Assembly (NCBI RefSeq): GCF_000744375.1
Contig: NZ_JQLU01000005.1
Coordinates: 2,899,496-2,963,495, forward strand
Source of the DNA: Carnobacterium gallinarum DSM 4847
GTDB lineage: Bacteria; Bacillota; Bacilli; Lactobacillales; Carnobacteriaceae
Direction: 5' to 3'
DNA length: 64,000 bases
Shown here: piece after piece, positions 8,971-18,571 of the stretch
Numbering within the stretch: the stretch's first letter is position 1
Layout of the letters: each line of letters starts with the position of its first letter
The notes under the pieces: model-generated
Database searches by the model: none
What the model saw: the letters and a program-made list of their open reading frames with translations, nothing else
What the model was told of the DNA's origin: nothing
Program-made: the position numbers and the translations under genes

Positions 8971-9717
8971 ATGACCCAAGAGAAAAGAATTAGCGAAATA
9001 AAAAGATTACTTCAGCAAAAAAACGAATTATCAACGAATGAATTGATTACTTATTTTGCTGTTTCAAGAGATACGATTCGTAGAGATTTACTAGTTTTAT
9101 CAAAAGAGGGGACGGTTAAAAGAACTCATGGGGGGATTATGAAAATAGCTTCTCAGACATCAATTCCCAGCTACAGTGATCGTTTGTATCAACTAACACC
9201 AGAAAAAGAAAAAATAGCGCAATTAGCTAATCAGTTTATTACGTCAAACCAGTTCTATTTTTTTGATGTTTCAACTTCGGTATTGAAACTTTCACAGCTA
9301 GTAAAAAAAACGATAACAGTTTATACACATTCACTAGATAATAGCATTGCGCTTTCTGGAAAAGAAGTTGTTTCATTGCACTTATTAGGCGGAGCATTTA
9401 ATCAGGATGATCGCTTTTTTTATTCATTGAACGAGGCGGAATTGGTTCAAGATGTTCAATTTGAGTGTGCATTTATTGGGGCAGGAGCGATTAATTCAGC
9501 TGGCGTTTATTTTAAACATCAGGAAGATGCCTACATTAAAAAATTGATAAAAAAACAAAGCAAGCAGGTAATTCTCCTTGCAGAAAATACAACATTTACT
9601 AAAAATGCACCATATAAAGGGTTAAACCTCCAAGATATTGATATTTGGATTACAAATGAAGAACCAACGAAGAGACAACGAGATTTATTTGATGAAAGAA
9701 CTAAAATCCTTTATTGA
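8971..9717 (+). CDS. DeoR/GlpR family transcriptional regulator
   Basis: 248 aa. An N-terminal winged helix-turn-helix (about residues 5-58) carries the family recognition stretch FAVSRDTIRRDL and the wing EGTVKRTHGG. It is followed by the DeoR sugar-phosphate sensor domain (about 75-240), including GGAFNQDD and the FIGAGAIN block that stands where FIGxDG-type motifs occur. Such regulators usually repress sugar-phosphate operons and are relieved by the phosphorylated sugar. Here the gene stands alone between two terminators with no transport or kinase genes beside it, so the target is unknown. A strong AAGGAGGTG ribosome binding site precedes the ATG. Confidence 0.9.
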   Translation: MTQEKRISEIKRLLQQKNELSTNELITYFAVSRDTIRRDLLVLSKEGTVKRTHGGIMKIASQTSIPSYSDRLYQLTPEKEKIAQLANQFITSNQFYFFDVSTSVLKLSQLVKKTITVYTHSLDNSIALSGKEVVSLHLLGGAFNQDDRFFYSLNEAELVQDVQFECAFIGAGAINSAGVYFKHQEDAYIKKLIKKQSKQVILLAENTTFTKNAPYKGLNLQDIDIWITNEEPTKRQRDLFDERTKILY

Positions 9718-9810
9718 TAGGTAGTTACGTTTGATTGAAAATAATAGGAGATAGCGTGTTGTAAACGGAAATAAATTAATTTTGAAAACTATGCTAATAA
9801 AATTTATAAA

Positions 9811-9856
9811 AAAACACCAACATATAAATTGCAGTTTTATATGTTGGTGTTTTTTA
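9811..9856. terminator. Bidirectional terminator between the deoR-type gene and the 9.9-kb hypothetical gene
   Basis: AAAACACCAACATATA and TATATGTTGGTGTTTT form a 16-18-bp stem with A and T tracts on either side. Confidence 0.85.
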
Positions 9857-10309
9857 ATTAAAATATAACTCATTTATATAATTTTGATAAGCTTCAAAGA
9901 TGGCATAAAAGAAAAAGGCGATATAACTTGTTAGATCACGAGAGAATTCTAATAAATCTTCATGAGTTCGCTTTAAGTCACCGGCATCAATTGCATCTTT
10001 TAAAAAGATTAAAATGGCTGTATGAAATTCAAAAAAGTAGGCATGTAGCTCTTTTAAGGGGGTTCCCATTGCTGCACGATCCTCAGCAAGGTAACGACAA
10101 ACATTATCATTAGGTTGATCATTTCGGAAATTATCTATCGCTAAACCAAGATAATAAATTCCTTGTTTTCGTTGTTCATTCGCAAAATTTGTTTCTTTTT
10201 CTCTAAGTAGATATTCATTTGTTTTTGTATAGTAGTCAGAGTAATATAAATCAAACAGTTGCTCTTTATGTTCGTCTATGTAATTAACTTCATTAATATA
10301 GTCCATCAT
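9854..10309 (-). CDS. Hypothetical helical protein
   Basis: 151 aa, unrecognised. It looks all-helical and soluble to amphipathic, rich in Tyr, Phe, Asp and Glu (e.g. EQLFDLYYSDYYTKTNEYLL), with a hydrophobic aromatic C-terminal helix (SYIAFFFYAIFEAYQNYI). There are no Cys pairs, signal peptide or known catalytic motif. It could be a sensory or phosphorelay-type helical bundle, but I have no motif to prove that. The ribosome binding site (AAAGGAG) lies 4 nt from the first ATG and 7 nt from the second (10306), so the second Met may be the true start. It is a single gene. Confidence 0.6.
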   Translation of the reverse strand: MMDYINEVNYIDEHKEQLFDLYYSDYYTKTNEYLLREKETNFANEQRKQGIYYLGLAIDNFRNDQPNDNVCRYLAEDRAAMGTPLKELHAYFFEFHTAILIFLKDAIDAGDLKRTHEDLLEFSRDLTSYIAFFFYAIFEAYQNYINELYFN

Positions 10310-10446
10310 TAAACTCCTTTTTACAAGTATATTGATATTTTTTTAATATAAGAATGGGAAATTCTAACAAAAACAATCATATAACAAATTTGGTATAAAA
10401 AATAGAAGAAAATGATATTTTTTAAAAGAAGTTGTGTAATTGTGAA

Positions 10447-10482
10447 CAAAAAAACAGAAATCTAAGTAGATTTCTGTTTTTT
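10447..10482 (-). terminator. Intrinsic terminator for the small membrane protein gene
   Basis: Perfect 13-bp stem AAAACAGAAATCT (10451-10463) / AGATTTCTGTTTT (10468-10480) with a 4-nt loop. The A tract on the plus strand becomes the T tract on the minus strand. Confidence 0.85.
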
Positions 10483-10504
10483 TTATAAGAGCAAGCAAAG
10501 TTAA

Positions 10505-10798
10505 TTAAGCAGTTTTTGCTTTAGGTTCACGACCTAAGATAAACTCTAAAATAGTTAATACTACTAGAATACCAACAATAATCATAAAGCTTCCAGATGT
10601 TTTAACTCCAAAATCCCATGTATTGTAAATCCAAATAACTACTAAACTGTAAAGAATAGAAAGAATATTTAATGCGCCGAAAGCCCATAAATTTCCATTT
10701 TCCTTATTTTTCAAATACATTCCGCAAAGACCAATACTTAAAACGATCCAAGCAACTTGAACTAATAAACTAAACCAATAAAATAAAAATGCAACCAT
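10505..10798 (-). CDS. Small membrane protein, three predicted helices
   Basis: 97 aa, unrecognised family. Hydrophobic segments at about residues 2-24, 36-57 and 68-88 with a short charged C-tail (GREPKAKTA). A longer frame from 10822 exists, but its first codons encode the AGGAGG ribosome binding site itself; with that site 7 nt upstream, the ATG at 10798 (MVAFLFYW) is the real start. It is a single gene between its own terminator and lexA. No function is inferred. Confidence 0.65.
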   Translation of the reverse strand: MVAFLFYWFSLLVQVAWIVLSIGLCGMYLKNKENGNLWAFGALNILSILYSLVVIWIYNTWDFGVKTSGSFMIIVGILVVLTILEFILGREPKAKTA

Positions 10799-10934
10799 CT
10801 TTTTTCCTCCTTTTTTATCCACCTATTAGATTTTAGCACAAATTAAAGTAGAAACAACTAATAGGACTTAAAATAATAAAAATAGTATTCAAATCAAGAA
10901 CAAACTTGACATGAATACTATGAAATTGCTAAGT

Positions 10935-11558
10935 TTAAGAAATATGACTACGATAAAGTCCAACTACTTTTCCAAGAATACTTACTTCTTCTAGTATAAT
11001 TGGTTCTAATGTATCATTTTCTGGTTGTAGACGATAATGGGTTTGCTCTTTGAAGAATCGTTTACATGTTGCTTCATCTTCATTTGTCATAGCGATAACG
11101 ATATCACCATTGTCAGCATTTGCTTGTTTGCGTACAATGACATCGTCACCATCAAGAATCCCAGCATTAATCATACTTTCACCACGAATTTTTAACATAA
11201 ACAATGAATCTGCATCGTAATTAAGATGCGGTGGAATTGGAAAGTAGTCACTAGCATCTTCTACAGCTAGAATTGGTTCACCAGCTGTTACAGTTCCTAA
11301 TAAAGGTATTTTATCAGAAGGCACACCTAACTTTGAAAGACCAGCAGCTGTTAATTCAATTGCTCTGGGCTTACTTGGATCACGTTGGATATAACCGTTC
11401 TTTTCAAGGCGAGAAAGATGCCCATGAACAGTTGATGTTGAAGAGAGGGAAACTGCAGTACCAATCTCACGAACAGTTGGTGGATAACCTTTTAATTGCA
11501 CCTGTTCATGTATGTACTGAAGTACCTCAATCTGTCTTGATTCTGGTGTTTTACGCAT
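10935..11558 (-). CDS. lexA: LexA repressor, SOS regulator
   Basis: 207 aa, the usual Firmicute length. The N-terminal winged helix (about residues 1-66) has the LexA recognition region [19 protein letters not shown]. The autocleavage site is Ala92-Gly93 (TVTAGEP). The latent protease dyad is Ser128 (RGESMI) and Lys166 (ATCKRF), spaced as in E. coli LexA. RecA-ssDNA triggers self-cleavage and opens the SOS regulon. A LexA box overlaps the gene's own -35 element (11622-11638), so it is autoregulated. The divergent neighbour is ynzC-like, as in Bacillus, but no yneA-type division inhibitor lies between them. Confidence 0.97.
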   Translation of the reverse strand: MRKTPESRQIEVLQYIHEQVQLKGYPPTVREIGTAVSLSSTSTVHGHLSRLEKNGYIQRDPSKPRAIELTAAGLSKLGVPSDKIPLLGTVTAGEPILAVEDASDYFPIPPHLNYDADSLFMLKIRGESMINAGILDGDDVIVRKQANADNGDIVIAMTNEDEATCKRFFKEQTHYRLQPENDTLEPIILEEVSILGKVVGLYRSHIS

Positions 11559-11598
11559 AATTTAGTGCACCTCATTTCTCTTATGATTTCTTGAATAT

Positions 11599-11627
11599 AG
11601 AATACCATAGTTTTGAATAAAAATCAA
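11599..11627 (-). promoter_or_regulatory. lexA promoter
   Basis: On the minus strand TTGATT (11627-11622), a 17-nt spacer and TATTCT (11604-11599). The -35 shares three bases with the end of the LexA box. Confidence 0.7.
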
Positions 11628-11638
11628 ACAGATGTTCG
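11625..11638. promoter_or_regulatory. LexA (SOS) box
   Basis: CAAACAGATGTTCG matches the Gram-positive SOS operator CGAAC-N4-GTTCG at nine of ten fixed positions. It overlaps the lexA -35 and lies about 100 bp before the divergent ynzC-like gene, so it may act on both. Confidence 0.75.
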
Positions 11639-11740
11639 TATTACTTTTTTAGAATAAAAAAATAATCAAAGGAATATATTTTTTTGATTATTTTTGGTAT
11701 AGTAATGTAAGTAGAATGAAAGAGATGGAGTGAATGGATT

Positions 11741-11980
11741 ATGTTAGGAAAAAATAAAATTGCACGTATTAATGAATTGGCAAATAAGGCTAAGGCCGAC
11801 GGATTAACCTTAACAGAACAAACTGAGCAAAAAAAATTAAGAGAAGAGTATTTAGCTGCGTTTCGTGGTGGAATGCGTAACCATATTGAGGGAATGAAAG
11901 TCGTAGATGATGATGGAAAAGATGTCACACCAGATAAGCTAAAAGACATTCAAAAAGAAAAGGGACTACATGGTCGCTAA
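11741..11980 (+). CDS. DUF896 family protein, YnzC-like
   Basis: 79 aa with the full DUF896 pattern: [14 protein letters not shown] near the N-terminus, then [28 protein letters not shown] in the middle, and a polar tail. In Bacillus subtilis the ynzC gene is the last gene of the SOS operon divergent from lexA (yneA-yneB-ynzC); here it stands alone in that place. Function is unknown in the family; it is a small helical hairpin protein. A GGAG ribosome binding site lies upstream, and a hairpin terminator follows. Confidence 0.9.
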   Translation: MLGKNKIARINELANKAKADGLTLTEQTEQKKLREEYLAAFRGGMRNHIEGMKVVDDDGKDVTPDKLKDIQKEKGLHGR

Positions 11981-12021
11981 AAAAATGAGTTTACTAAGAA
12001 AATCTCTTAGTGAACTTTTTT
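11981..12021 (+). terminator. Intrinsic terminator after the ynzC-like gene; AT-rich gap to tkt follows
   Basis: Stem AGTTTACTAAG (11988-11998) / CTTAGTGAACT (12006-12016), one G-U pair, then T. The next 290 bp up to tkt is very AT-rich. It holds an extended -10-like TGTTAAAAT near 12131-12139, but I can call no certain promoter, riboswitch or small gene in it. Confidence 0.75.
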
Positions 12022-12311
12022 AATATCTATAATTAAATCTAAATTTGGTAAGTTAAAAAGTAATTTAGATATGAATAATAGTGAAAAATACTTAAATTTA
12101 AAAAAACGAAAGTTTTTATTGTTAAATTTTATGTTAAAATTAAGTGGATTTTAAGAACTCAAAAGCTAGTTGTATAAAGGTTTTATTTACCTAAAAAGAT
12201 AAAGGAAGAGTGCTACAAAAAGAAAAATCTATGAGAAACTTGCTAGAAAGCGTTGCACAAATGCAAATAAAACAGTAGAATAAAGGTATAAAAACCGAGA
12301 GGATGATTTAA

Positions 12312-14303
12312 TTGTTCGATACAACTGACCAACTTGCAGTAAACACGATTAGAACACTGAGTATTGAGGGGATTCAAAAAGCAAATTCAGGACATCCTGG
12401 TTTACCGATGGGTTCTGCTCCAATGGCGTATACTCTTTGGACAAAACACTTAAAAGTTAATCCTAAAAATTCAACTTGGGTAGACCGTGATCGTTTTGTG
12501 CTTTCAGCAGGACATGGCTCAATGCTATTATATAGCATGCTTCATTTAGCAGGCTATCAAGTAACAATCAATGATTTACAAAATTTCCGTCAATGGGGAA
12601 GTAAAACTCCGGGACATCCAGAAGTTCATCATACAGATGGAGTTGAAGCAACAACTGGCCCGCTTGGTCAAGGAATTGCGAATGCTGTGGGGATGGCAAT
12701 GGCTGAAGCGCATATTGCAGCTACGTATAACAAAGAAGGACACAAAATTGTCGATCACTTTACCTATGCATTATGTGGGGATGGCGATTTAATGGAAGGC
12801 GTGTCTGCAGAAGCAGCAAGTATGGCAGGACATCTAGAATTAGGAAAATTAGTCGTTTTATACGATTCAAATGATATTTCATTAGATGGACCAACTTCAA
12901 AAGCCTTTACTGAGAATGTAGGCAAACGTTTTGAAGCATATAACTGGCAACATATATTAGTTAAAGACGGTAATGATTTAGCTGAGATTGAGAAAGCTCT
13001 TGAAGCAGCAAAAGCTGAAACGAAAAAACCAACTTTAATTGAAGTGAAAACTGTCATCGGATTTGGGGCACCAAATCAAGGGACATCTAAAGTTCATGGA
13101 GCTCCACTTGGAATTGAAGGAATTGCAGCTGCTAAAAAAGTGTATGGTTGGGATTATCCTGATTTTACAGTTCCAGCTGAAGTAACTGCACGTTTTAAAG
13201 AAACAATGATTGATAAGGGTGCAGAAGCTGAATCAACTTGGAATGAAACTTTTGCAGCTTATAAAGGTGCTTATCCAGAATTAGCAGCTCAATTTGAACA
13301 AGTAATGTCTGGCAAATTACCAAGTGATTGGGATAGCGAACTGCCAGTTTATGAACTTGGTGCAAGTGCTGCATCTCGTGTAACAAGCAGTGAAACAATT
13401 CAAGCACTATCTAAAAAAATTCCAGGTTTCTGGGGTGGATCAGCTGATTTATCAGCATCAAATAATACAATGGTTACAGGGGAAAAAGATTTTGAACCTG
13501 GTCAATATGAAGGACGTAATATTTGGTACGGTGTGCGTGAATTTGCAATGGCAGCAGCTATGAATGGAATTGCTTTACATGGTGGCTCTCGGATTTATGG
13601 CGGAACATTCTTTGTCTTTACTGACTATTTCCGTGCAGCGATTCGTTTAGCAGCAATTACCAGCACACCAGTAACGTATGTTTTAACACATGATTCAATT
13701 GCAGTTGGGGAAGATGGCCCAACACATGAACCAATTGAACAATTATCAAGTTTACGTGGTATGCCAAATCTTTCAGTAATTCGTCCAGCAGATGGAAATG
13801 AAGTTGTAGCAGCTTGGGAACAAGCAATCACTTCAACAGACCATCCAACAGTACTTGTCTTGACTCGTCAAAACTTACCTGTTATCGAAGGCACTAAAGA
13901 AAATGCACGTAAAAATGTAGCTAAAGGTGGTTATGTAATCTCACCACAAGATGGCGCAACTCCAGCAGGAATCTTGATTGCAACAGGATCAGAAGTAGCA
14001 TTGGCTATCGAGGCTCAAAAAGTCTTGAAAGCGGATGGACAAGATGTAGCTGTTGTTTCAATGCCAAGTTTTGATTTATTCTTGAAACAAGACAAGGCGT
14101 ATCAAGAAAGTGTTTTACCAACAGCTGTTCGTAAACGTGTTTCAATTGAAATGGGCGCAACTTTTGGTTGGGAACGTTTTGTTGGACTTGATGGAGCGAT
14201 GATTGGAATCGATAAATTTGGTGCAAGCGCGCCAGGGAATATTGTCATTGAGCAATATGGTTTCACGGTTGAAAATGTTGTTTCAACTTTTAAAGGTCTT
14301 TAA
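12312..14303 (+). CDS. tkt: Transketolase
   Basis: 663 aa, full length. It is a thiamine-diphosphate enzyme of the pentose phosphate pathway that moves two-carbon ketol units between sugar phosphates. The ThDP/Mg motif [11 protein letters not shown] is at about residues 154-164, the N-terminal SGHPGLPMG block near residue 26, and the transketolase signature [17 protein letters not shown] at about 464-480. The start is TTG at 12312 after GAGAGG; the nearby in-frame ATG runs straight into a stop. It lies in the conserved lexA-ynzC-tkt-yneF order. A weak transketolase-type terminator hairpin follows. Confidence 0.97.
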   Translation: MFDTTDQLAVNTIRTLSIEGIQKANSGHPGLPMGSAPMAYTLWTKHLKVNPKNSTWVDRDRFVLSAGHGSMLLYSMLHLAGYQVTINDLQNFRQWGSKTPGHPEVHHTDGVEATTGPLGQGIANAVGMAMAEAHIAATYNKEGHKIVDHFTYALCGDGDLMEGVSAEAASMAGHLELGKLVVLYDSNDISLDGPTSKAFTENVGKRFEAYNWQHILVKDGNDLAEIEKALEAAKAETKKPTLIEVKTVIGFGAPNQGTSKVHGAPLGIEGIAAAKKVYGWDYPDFTVPAEVTARFKETMIDKGAEAESTWNETFAAYKGAYPELAAQFEQVMSGKLPSDWDSELPVYELGASAASRVTSSETIQALSKKIPGFWGGSADLSASNNTMVTGEKDFEPGQYEGRNIWYGVREFAMAAAMNGIALHGGSRIYGGTFFVFTDYFRAAIRLAAITSTPVTYVLTHDSIAVGEDGPTHEPIEQLSSLRGMPNLSVIRPADGNEVVAAWEQAITSTDHPTVLVLTRQNLPVIEGTKENARKNVAKGGYVISPQDGATPAGILIATGSEVALAIEAQKVLKADGQDVAVVSMPSFDLFLKQDKAYQESVLPTAVRKRVSIEMGATFGWERFVGLDGAMIGIDKFGASAPGNIVIEQYGFTVENVVSTFKGL

Positions 14304-14314
14304 AAAATAACTTA

Positions 14315-14351
14315 AAGCAAGGCTGAAGATTCATTTCGGTCTTGTTTTTTT
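14315..14351 (+). terminator. Probable terminator after tkt
   Basis: CAAGGCTGAA and TTCGGTCTTG pair imperfectly around a short loop and are followed by seven T. Confidence 0.6.
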
Positions 14352-14542
14352 ACTTAGATCAGACTAAATAATCGCACTATAGCAGACTTGAAATGGACAA
14401 GAATGAAACATAATACTACTTTTAACAGGGGATTTTTGCAAATAATGTTATTTTTTTCAAGATTCTCGAGTTTATCTATTTATTTTTAGGTCGTAATCTA
14501 GTACAATTGATAATTGAGAAGTCTAGGAAGGAGTGAATTGAA

Positions 14543-14779
14543 ATGAATATTTGGTTAAGTATTGGATTAATTATTCTTGCTTTAGTTGGTGGCGCTGTCG
14601 GCGGTTATTTCTTAGCAAGAAAAACAATGATGGATTATTTTAAAAAGAATCCTCCCGTTAATGAGGATATGCTACGTATGTTAATGATGCAAATGGGTCA
14701 AAAACCATCTGAGAAGAAAATCAAACAGATGATGGCTTCTATGCAAGTGCAAACAGAAAAGGCAAACAAGAAAAAATAA
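14543..14779 (+). CDS. yneF: YneF family (UPF0154) small membrane protein
   Basis: 78 aa. One N-terminal membrane helix (about residues 4-26) with the family glycine run [12 protein letters not shown], then the conserved [29 protein letters not shown] and a basic tail. This matches YneF of Bacillus, which also follows tkt. The function is not established. AAGGAG lies upstream of the ATG. It has its own terminator. Confidence 0.92.
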   Translation: MNIWLSIGLIILALVGGAVGGYFLARKTMMDYFKKNPPVNEDMLRMLMMQMGQKPSEKKIKQMMASMQVQTEKANKKK

Positions 14780-14825
14780 TACTTGGAATTAGATTACTTA
14801 TTTCAGAGTTCCTTTTTTTGTATAA

Positions 14826-14856
14826 ACGGGCAGATTTTTTTCTGCTCGTCTTTTTG
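14826..14856 (+). terminator. Intrinsic terminator after yneF
   Basis: Stem ACGGGCAGA (14826-14834) / TCTGCTCGT (14841-14849), one G-U pair, then CTTTTT. Confidence 0.8.
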
Positions 14857-14970
14857 TGCTTAGAATTGGGAATAAACTTAGACGGAAAACCGGACTTTTC
14901 TGATTTGTTTTTTCATTATCTAAAATAGTTTTAATCATTTAAATAAAGAATAGGTAGGTGAAGACACAAG

Positions 14971-16722
14971 ATGAGTATTTTTAAGAAGTTAGGTTGGTTT
15001 TTTAAGCAAGAAAAAAAATCTTATATAATCGGAGTTACTTTTCTAATTTTAGTAGCTTTGGTTCAATTAATTCCACCACGAGTTATTGGAGTAGTTGTAG
15101 ATGAAATTGCAACTGGGAAAATGACTTTTGCAACACTAAGTAAGTGGATTCTGATTTTAGTTGCAGCTGGAATTGGTCAGTATGTTTTCCGTTATATTTG
15201 GCGTTTAAATATTTGGGGAAGTGCGGCAAAATTAGAACAAACCTTACGAACAAATTTATTTCAGCATTTTACGAAAATGGACCATGTCTTTTTTCAAAAA
15301 TACCGAACAGGAGATTTAATGGCTCATGCTACAAATGATCTATCTGCAATTCAAATGGTAGCAGGTGGAGGTATTTTAACCTTAGCTGATTCGATTATTA
15401 CAGGTGGTGCAACTATCATAGCGATGGCGATTTTTGTTGATTGGCGCTTAACGGTGATTGCCTTGATTCCATTACCAATGTTGGCAGTAGCATCACGAGT
15501 ATTAGGTTCTAAATTACATGTTCGCTTTAGAGGAGCACAAGCTGCTTTTTCAACGATGAATGATAAAACCCAAGAGAGTATTAGTGGAATCAAAGTAATT
15601 AAGACTTTTGGTGAAGAAGCAGAAGATGTCGCAGATTTTAAAAAGCAAACGGACAATGTTGTTGAAAAAAATAAACGTGTTTATTTAGTGGATTCATTAT
15701 TTGATCCAGCAATTACTTTTATTATGGGGATTTCATATGTGTTAACCATTATTTTAGGTGGGAAATATGTGATGTCTGGTGCAATTTCAATTGGTCAACT
15801 GATTTCTTTTATTAGTTATATTGCGATGTTAGTTTGGCCGATGTTTGCTATTGGTCGTTTATTTAATATTTTGGAACGCGGAAGTGCCAGCTATGATCGA
15901 GTTCAAGAATTGTTGACGGAAAAATCTTCGATTATTGAGAATCCAGATGCGATTCAGCAGTTGGTTAAAGGGGATATTGACTATAAAGTTGATGAGTTTA
16001 ATTATCCAGAAGACGATCGTGTAGCTTTGAACCATATTCATTTTAATTTAAAGCGTGGACGTACATTAGGCATTGTTGGAAAAACCGGATCAGGGAAAAC
16101 AACGATGTTCAAACTTTTATTACGTGAATACGATGAGTACCAAGGAGAAATACGCTTTGGCACTCATGATATTCGAGATTACTCATTAAATGCTTTGCTA
16201 CATGGTATCGGCTATGTACCACAGGATCAGTTTTTATTCTCAACAACTATTCGTGAGAACATTCGTTTTGCAAACCCTGAATTAAGTGAAGAAGATGTAA
16301 TTAAAGCGGCTAAATTAACTGCAATCCATGAAGACATTATGGGGTTACCTTTAGGGTATGATACATTAGTTGGTGAACGTGGTGTTTCTTTATCAGGTGG
16401 ACAAAAACAACGCATTTCAATTGCAAGAGCTTTAATTACGAATCCAGAACTGTTGATTTTAGATGATGCGCTATCGGCTGTCGATGCTAAAACAGAAGAA
16501 GCTATTTTATCAGCTTTAAAAACTGAACGAGCACAACAAACGACAATTATTGCTGCTCATCGAATTAGCAGTGTCATGCATGGGGACGAAATTATTGTCT
16601 TAGATGATGGTGAAGTTATTGAACGTGGCAATCATCAAGAATTAGTTGAATTAAATGGTTGGTATCAAGATATGTTTGATCGCCAACAATTAGAAGCAGA
16701 ACTTAAAGGGGGTGCTAAATAA
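14971..16722 (+). CDS. Heterodimeric ABC multidrug exporter, subunit with degenerate ATP site (BmrC/LmrC-like)
   Basis: 583 aa half-transporter: six membrane helices (about residues 1-310) and a C-terminal ATPase domain. Walker A is GKTGSGKTT (about 371-379), the signature is canonical (LSGGQ), but Walker B reads LLILDDALS, with Asp where the catalytic Glu is expected. The other gene carries the reverse pattern. This asymmetry is the mark of heterodimeric type IV exporters such as BmrCD, LmrCD and EfrAB, which pump cationic drugs or lipophilic compounds. The stop overlaps the next start by 1 nt (TAATG), so the subunits are translationally coupled. The natural substrate is unknown. Confidence 0.9.
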   Translation: MSIFKKLGWFFKQEKKSYIIGVTFLILVALVQLIPPRVIGVVVDEIATGKMTFATLSKWILILVAAGIGQYVFRYIWRLNIWGSAAKLEQTLRTNLFQHFTKMDHVFFQKYRTGDLMAHATNDLSAIQMVAGGGILTLADSIITGGATIIAMAIFVDWRLTVIALIPLPMLAVASRVLGSKLHVRFRGAQAAFSTMNDKTQESISGIKVIKTFGEEAEDVADFKKQTDNVVEKNKRVYLVDSLFDPAITFIMGISYVLTIILGGKYVMSGAISIGQLISFISYIAMLVWPMFAIGRLFNILERGSASYDRVQELLTEKSSIIENPDAIQQLVKGDIDYKVDEFNYPEDDRVALNHIHFNLKRGRTLGIVGKTGSGKTTMFKLLLREYDEYQGEIRFGTHDIRDYSLNALLHGIGYVPQDQFLFSTTIRENIRFANPELSEEDVIKAAKLTAIHEDIMGLPLGYDTLVGERGVSLSGGQKQRISIARALITNPELLILDDALSAVDAKTEEAILSALKTERAQQTTIIAAHRISSVMHGDEIIVLDDGEVIERGNHQELVELNGWYQDMFDRQQLEAELKGGAK

Positions 16723-18512
16723 TGGAAAATCATAAGTCTGATTGGCAAAAATCAATTCCCTTGAAGGAACAATTTTCGATTGTAAAGCGGATGTTTGTTT
16801 TTGCAAAACCTTTTCGTAAACAATTTTTTATTGCGGTGTTTTTTGGAGCGGGTTTAGCGATTATTAATGTTCTCTTACCGCGAGTGTTACAGATTTTTAT
16901 GGATAGTTATTTAACACCTAAAAAAGCTACGACTGAAATTATTATTACATTTGCAGCGATTTATTTTGGCGTAACATTGACTAAAATTATTGTCTTATTC
17001 TGTCAGATGTATATATTTAATATGGCGGCAGAAAAAACGGTTCAAAATATTCGTAATCAATTATTTGAAAAATTGCATACTTTAGGTATGCGTTATTTTG
17101 ACCAAACACCAGCTGGCTCAATTGTTTCTCGAGTGACGAATGATACGGAAACGATTAAAGAGTTTTGGGCAGTTTTCTTAACGGTTCTACAAGGTATGTT
17201 TGCAGTTATTTCGGCTTTTACCGCGATGTTTTTATTGAATCGAACCATCGCGTTGTGGTGCTTAGCCTTCTTGCCTGTTTTAGCGGTTGTCGTTTGGTAT
17301 TATCAACATTTTAGCTCAAAAGTCTATCGTGGAATGCGAGAAAAATTAAGTCAATTAAATACAAAATTAAATGAATCTATTTCTGGAATGGGAATTATTC
17401 AACAATTTCGCCAAGAAAAACGACTGCAAAAAGAATTTAATCAAACAAATAGTGAGTATTATCAATCGCGCGTTTCAATGGTGAAGATTAATGCGTTGTT
17501 ATTAGGACCGATTATTAATTTGTTGTATACTTTTTCATTAGCGGTGATCTTAGGTATTTTTGGATACAATGCTTTATCTGAACCAATTAGCATTGGGGTG
17601 ATTTATGCCTTTATCTCTTACGCTCAAAGTTTTTTTAATCCAATGACGAATATGATGGATAATTTAAGTATTTTCCAAGATGGAATGGTTTCTAGTAGTC
17701 GTGTCTTGCGAATTATGGATGAAGCAAGTCTAACTCCGCAGCAGAATCCGGATGCAAATGCAGTCATTCAAGAAGCAGAGATTGAATTTAAACATGTCAG
17801 TTTTTCCTATGATGGAGAGCATGATGTTTTAACGGATATTAGTTTTACTGCTAAACCAGGTGAAACTGTGGCATTAGTAGGGCATACAGGTAGTGGGAAA
17901 AGTTCGATTATCAATGTGATGATGCGCTTTTATGAATTTAATCGAGGAGATATTCTCATTGATGGCCAATCGATTCGCAATTACCCGATTGAAGAGCTTC
18001 GAGAGAAGATGGGATTAGTCTTACAAGATTCATTTTTATTTTATGGTGATATTAAGCGAAATATTCGTTTAATGAGTTCTAAAATCACCGATTATCAAAT
18101 TGAAGAAGCTGCACGTTTTGTTCAAGCGGATTCATTTATTGAAGAATTACCGGGTCAGTATGATGCTAAAGTAATTGAACGTGGAGCTAGTTATTCAAGT
18201 GGTCAGCGTCAGCTGATTTCATTTGCACGGACGATTGTTATCGATCCTAAAATTTTGGTTCTAGATGAAGCCACAGCCAATATTGATACTGAAACTGAAA
18301 CACTTATTCAAGATGGGTTGAAGAAGATGCGTCAAGGGCGGACAACGATTGCGATTGCCCATCGTCTATCAACGATTCGTGATGCGAATTTGATTTTAGT
18401 ATTAGATCACGGGAAGATTATTGAACGTGGAACCCATGAAGAATTGATTGAACAAGGCGGGGTCTATTATGATATGTATCGTCTACAGAATAGCGAAAAT
18501 GCAGCATCCTAA
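16722..18512 (+). CDS. Heterodimeric ABC multidrug exporter, subunit with catalytic Glu (BmrD/LmrD-like)
   Basis: 596 aa half-transporter with six helices and an ATPase domain. Walker A is GHTGSGKSS (about residues 386-394) and Walker B has the catalytic Glu (ILVLDEATANID), while the signature is altered to YSSGQ. Paired with the previous subunit it builds one competent site (this Walker A/B plus the partner's LSGGQ) and one degenerate site. The N-terminus has a longer cytoplasmic lead, as in BmrD/LmrD. It is the last gene of the pair, and a perfect 15-bp terminator follows. No regulator lies beside the pair. Confidence 0.9.
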   Translation: MENHKSDWQKSIPLKEQFSIVKRMFVFAKPFRKQFFIAVFFGAGLAIINVLLPRVLQIFMDSYLTPKKATTEIIITFAAIYFGVTLTKIIVLFCQMYIFNMAAEKTVQNIRNQLFEKLHTLGMRYFDQTPAGSIVSRVTNDTETIKEFWAVFLTVLQGMFAVISAFTAMFLLNRTIALWCLAFLPVLAVVVWYYQHFSSKVYRGMREKLSQLNTKLNESISGMGIIQQFRQEKRLQKEFNQTNSEYYQSRVSMVKINALLLGPIINLLYTFSLAVILGIFGYNALSEPISIGVIYAFISYAQSFFNPMTNMMDNLSIFQDGMVSSSRVLRIMDEASLTPQQNPDANAVIQEAEIEFKHVSFSYDGEHDVLTDISFTAKPGETVALVGHTGSGKSSIINVMMRFYEFNRGDILIDGQSIRNYPIEELREKMGLVLQDSFLFYGDIKRNIRLMSSKITDYQIEEAARFVQADSFIEELPGQYDAKVIERGASYSSGQRQLISFARTIVIDPKILVLDEATANIDTETETLIQDGLKKMRQGRTTIAIAHRLSTIRDANLILVLDHGKIIERGTHEELIEQGGVYYDMYRLQNSENAAS

Positions 18513-18527
18513 CGTAAAAAATTAAGT

Positions 18528-18565
18528 AACCCCACTTGTAACTGAATTGTTACAAGTGGGGTTTA
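18528..18565. terminator. Bidirectional terminator between the ABC exporter and ppdK
   Basis: Perfect 15-bp stem AACCCCACTTGTAAC (18528-18542) / GTTACAAGTGGGGTT (18549-18563) with a 6-nt loop, between convergent genes. T tracts are short. Confidence 0.8.
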
Positions 18566-18571
18566 GTCTTA

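Noticed and set aside
12244-12260. Catabolite-repression (cre)-like sequence AGAAAGCGTTGCAC before tkt
   Set aside because: Only the left half fits the cre consensus; the right half has several mismatches.
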